From an uncultured Clostridia bacterium (lineage in GTDB: Bacteria; Bacillota; Clostridia; TANB77; CAG-508), in NCBI GenBank assembly GCA_934149165.1, contig CAKPDY010000018.1, positions 1 to 34,143 on the forward strand: a DNA stretch of 34,143 bases, read 5' to 3'. The position numbers and the translations under genes were made by a program. This document shows, one piece after another, positions 32,291 through 34,143 of this stretch; positions within the stretch are counted from its first letter, which is position 1, and every line of letters starts with the position of its first letter. The notes under the pieces were generated by a model. The model searched no databases and was not told the DNA's origin. It saw only the letters and a list, made by a program, of their open reading frames with translations.

Positions 32291-32680
32291 ATGAAAAAAA
32301 TGGATAAAATAAAAATAAATTACATATGGAGAGATAGAAAAAGACCAATATTTGGGCTGCCTCTTTCTTTCACAAAATATGCACTAACAGATGAAAAAAT
32401 CATAGTAGATTCAGGAATATTTAATATATCACAAGAAGAAGTAAGGTTATATAGAATAATGGATGTTACTGTAAAATGTTCATTTGTACAAAGAATCTTT
32501 AATGTAGGAACAATACATTGCTGTTCAGCAGATAAGTCTACACCTGAGTTTGATATTAAGGATATTAAAAATCCAATACAAGTAAAAGATTTAATTTCAG
32601 AAAAAGTAGAAGAAGAAAGAGAAAAAAAGAAAATTTCTAGTAGAGAGTTCATGATAAATGATATAGATGATTTAGATTAA
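32291..32680 (+). CDS. Bacterial PH-domain (bPH/YdbS-like) protein
   Basis: 129 aa behind GAAAGGAATG. The pattern IWRDRKRPIFGLPLSFTKYA, then LTDEKIIVDSGIFN and EEVRLYRIMDV, then QRIFNVGTIHCCSAD matches the single-domain cytoplasmic bPH_2 proteins. The C-terminus (residues 100-129) is a charged helix. These domains form small beta-barrels, probably for protein or lipid contact; no enzyme activity is expected. The next gene starts 27 nt downstream without a terminator, so the two are likely an operon. Confidence 0.85.
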   Translation: MKKMDKIKINYIWRDRKRPIFGLPLSFTKYALTDEKIIVDSGIFNISQEEVRLYRIMDVTVKCSFVQRIFNVGTIHCCSADKSTPEFDIKDIKNPIQVKDLISEKVEEEREKKKISSREFMINDIDDLD

Positions 32681-32707
32681 TAAGATTGATGAATCAAAGG
32701 GGTTTTT

Positions 32708-33988
32708 ATGGATAAAAAAATATACAAACAAATAGAAAAAGATATTAAACTAATAGAGAAAAGATATGAATTGAAATTACGTAATGTTAAAAATAAACAA
32801 GAAGCAAAAAAATTATATGAAGAAAAAAGAAATGAATATAATGAAAAAATTTATAAGAAATATGAAAAAAATTATATAGATAAATATATAAATAAAGCAG
32901 ATAAAACAGGAAGAAATGTTTTAATTGAATTACGCAGAATGGATATGAAAGAAAAAGGAGAGAGTAATTTTAAAATTGCAATATATAATATTAAAACATA
33001 TACCAAGAAAATGCTTAAATCTCTAGTTAATATTTTTACAGGTATATTAATGGTAAAATCTGGTGGAGAAATTTTGTTAAATGAATCAATAGAAGAAGCA
33101 AAGGAAAATAATTATAAAAATTATAAACCACAAATAGAAATATATAATAAAAAAATAGAATCATATGCTGAAGAGATAAATAAATTAGAATTAAATGAAT
33201 TGGAAACTTTAATGGTAGTTATGGACGATATGTGGAAAAATATAAAGGGATATGGTTCACCAGATAAAGATCTTACTGGATATTTAGGATTAGAATTAGC
33301 AAACCAAGATGGTGTAGGTGTATGTAGAAATATGGCAGATGATGTTGCAAGAAAGTTAAATGCAATTAATCCAAATTTTGATGCTGTTTCTTTAGGTGGA
33401 TATGCAGATTTTGATGATAGTTATTTAAAAAATGATGATGATAACAAAGAAGGGTTAGAATTTGCAAATATAGAGCAAAAAATTCTGCATGAAGATACAG
33501 AATCAGAACAAAACGAAAATGATTCAGAAAGTTTTGTAAATGAATTGTGTAAAAAAATAGTGGGAAATCATGCTGTAGTATTATTAAAATCACAACAATA
33601 TGATGCATATTTAATTATAGACCCTACAAATCCATCAATAGGAATTTGTTATAATGGAAAAATAGAAATGATTAATTCAAATAATACTAAAGGATATACA
33701 TTAAAATATACAGAAATATCAGATTTTGTTTTAAATGGGTTACTTAAATATGAAAATGCTCTGAAATTATTACAACCAAAAATAAGTATTCCATACGAAG
33801 AAATAAAAAATTCGTATTCTGTAGAAAATCAAAATAAAGCATTAGAATATGTTAGAAATTTAAAAAATATGTCAGAATTTGAAAGACAACTTACAATATC
33901 TGCACATAAAAAGAATCCAGATATTAGTAATGTTGAGGTTGATAGAACAGTTATATCTAATGATATATCTGACGATTTAGATAGATAA
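32708..33988 (+). CDS. Transglutaminase/papain-like (Cys-His-Asp) protein with coiled N-terminus
   Basis: 426 aa behind AAAGGGG. Residues 1-100 are lysine/glutamate-rich coiled helix; 103-120 (LKSLVNIFTGILMVKSG) is weakly hydrophobic. The catalytic domain (about 165-320) shows the ordered triad C206 (DGVGVCRNMADDVA), H288 (IVGNHAVVLL) and D305 (YLIIDPTNP), with a long acidic insertion between Cys and His (about 235-280). The pattern is that of transglutaminase-like cysteine hydrolases. There is no signal peptide. Together with 4957-6984 and possibly 15922-17715 it belongs to a set of large intracellular proteins of similar plan in this window. Substrate and role unknown. Confidence 0.75.
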   Translation: MDKKIYKQIEKDIKLIEKRYELKLRNVKNKQEAKKLYEEKRNEYNEKIYKKYEKNYIDKYINKADKTGRNVLIELRRMDMKEKGESNFKIAIYNIKTYTKKMLKSLVNIFTGILMVKSGGEILLNESIEEAKENNYKNYKPQIEIYNKKIESYAEEINKLELNELETLMVVMDDMWKNIKGYGSPDKDLTGYLGLELANQDGVGVCRNMADDVARKLNAINPNFDAVSLGGYADFDDSYLKNDDDNKEGLEFANIEQKILHEDTESEQNENDSESFVNELCKKIVGNHAVVLLKSQQYDAYLIIDPTNPSIGICYNGKIEMINSNNTKGYTLKYTEISDFVLNGLLKYENALKLLQPKISIPYEEIKNSYSVENQNKALEYVRNLKNMSEFERQLTISAHKKNPDISNVEVDRTVISNDISDDLDR

Positions 33989-34095
33989 TTTGTTAATTAA
34001 TAGAATAAAGGTAAAATGTAAAATATAATATGTTAGGAACAGTAAATTTGTAATTAATTACACGTAAAAATAGTAATTTGAAAGTGAGATAATTT

Positions 34096-34143
34096 ATGAA
34101 GAAATATATATTAAATCCTATTTCATTATTTTTTATAGGTGCT
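34096..34143 (+). CDS. Start of a gene cut by the window end (hydrophobic N-terminus)
   Basis: ATG 34096 follows AAAGTGAG. The 16 visible residues (MKKYILNPISLFFIGA) look like a signal peptide or first membrane helix. The rest lies beyond the window, so no function can be given. Confidence 0.5.
   Translation, partial: MKKYILNPISLFFIGA

Noticed and set aside
1..34143. CRISPR arrays, tRNA or rRNA genes
   Set aside because: No spaced identical repeats of CRISPR type were found, nor any cloverleaf or conserved rRNA sequence, on reading both strands. A dedicated tRNA search would be more sensitive.

Overview
The window is very AT-rich (roughly a quarter G+C by eye). It has strong AAAGGAG/AGGAGG ribosome binding sites, consensus TTGACA/TATAAT promoters and many extended -10 elements. 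The gene set is that of a low-G+C Firmicute, most likely an uncultured anaerobic gut Clostridia lineage: infC-rpmI-rplT, argS, gltX, DUF951, YlbF, XerD-type recombinase, a GH57/DUF4912 glucan cluster and a yybP-ykoY riboswitch. The lineage is inferred from gene content and composition only.

Region 1 (1-4.9 kb) is accessory and mobile. It holds the possible end of an insertion sequence, a two-gene cassette (a 42-aa basic peptide and a 122-aa protein of 20-residue tyrosine repeats), an HD-domain hydrolase, a G+C-richer orphan gene, a complete IS30-like element and a KilA-N protein. A 57-bp terminator/promoter module occurs twice, 4,194 bp apart, flanking most of this block. Region 2 (4.9-12.6 kb) is a same-strand series: an LRR plus transglutaminase-fold protein, a small acidic protein, two Sel1-repeat paralogues (the first with a damaged 5' end), an ABC exporter, a patch of gene fragments, a HAD phosphatase, a Nudix hydrolase and a beheaded GNAT acetyltransferase.

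Region 3 (12.6-19.8 kb) is core: argS on the minus strand, then the infC-rpmI-rplT operon with a structured leader and a non-canonical ATT start for infC, a second possible Cys-protease-fold protein, gltX and DUF951. Region 4 (19.9-24.8 kb) is an alpha-glucan locus: a GH57 branching enzyme and DUF4912 on the minus strand, divergent from a GT4-type glycogen synthase. Both enzymes are interrupted by a +1 frameshift at an identical kind of site: an in-frame CGG codon whose last two bases plus the next A form the GGA glycine codon of a conserved motif. I checked every CGG in the annotated genes, and these two frameshift sites are the only in-frame CGG codons in the window. This is the strongest candidate for an undescribed mechanism: +1 frameshifting at a vacant or starved CGG codon controlling glucan synthesis.

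Region 5 (24.9-34.1 kb) holds YlbF, a membrane HExxH peptidase, aspartate-semialdehyde dehydrogenase, a Xer recombinase, a Mn2+-type yybP-ykoY riboswitch driving a P-type cation ATPase, a small membrane or lipoprotein, a zinc phospholipase C-like protein, a bacterial PH-domain protein and a further transglutaminase-fold protein. The window ends inside a new gene.
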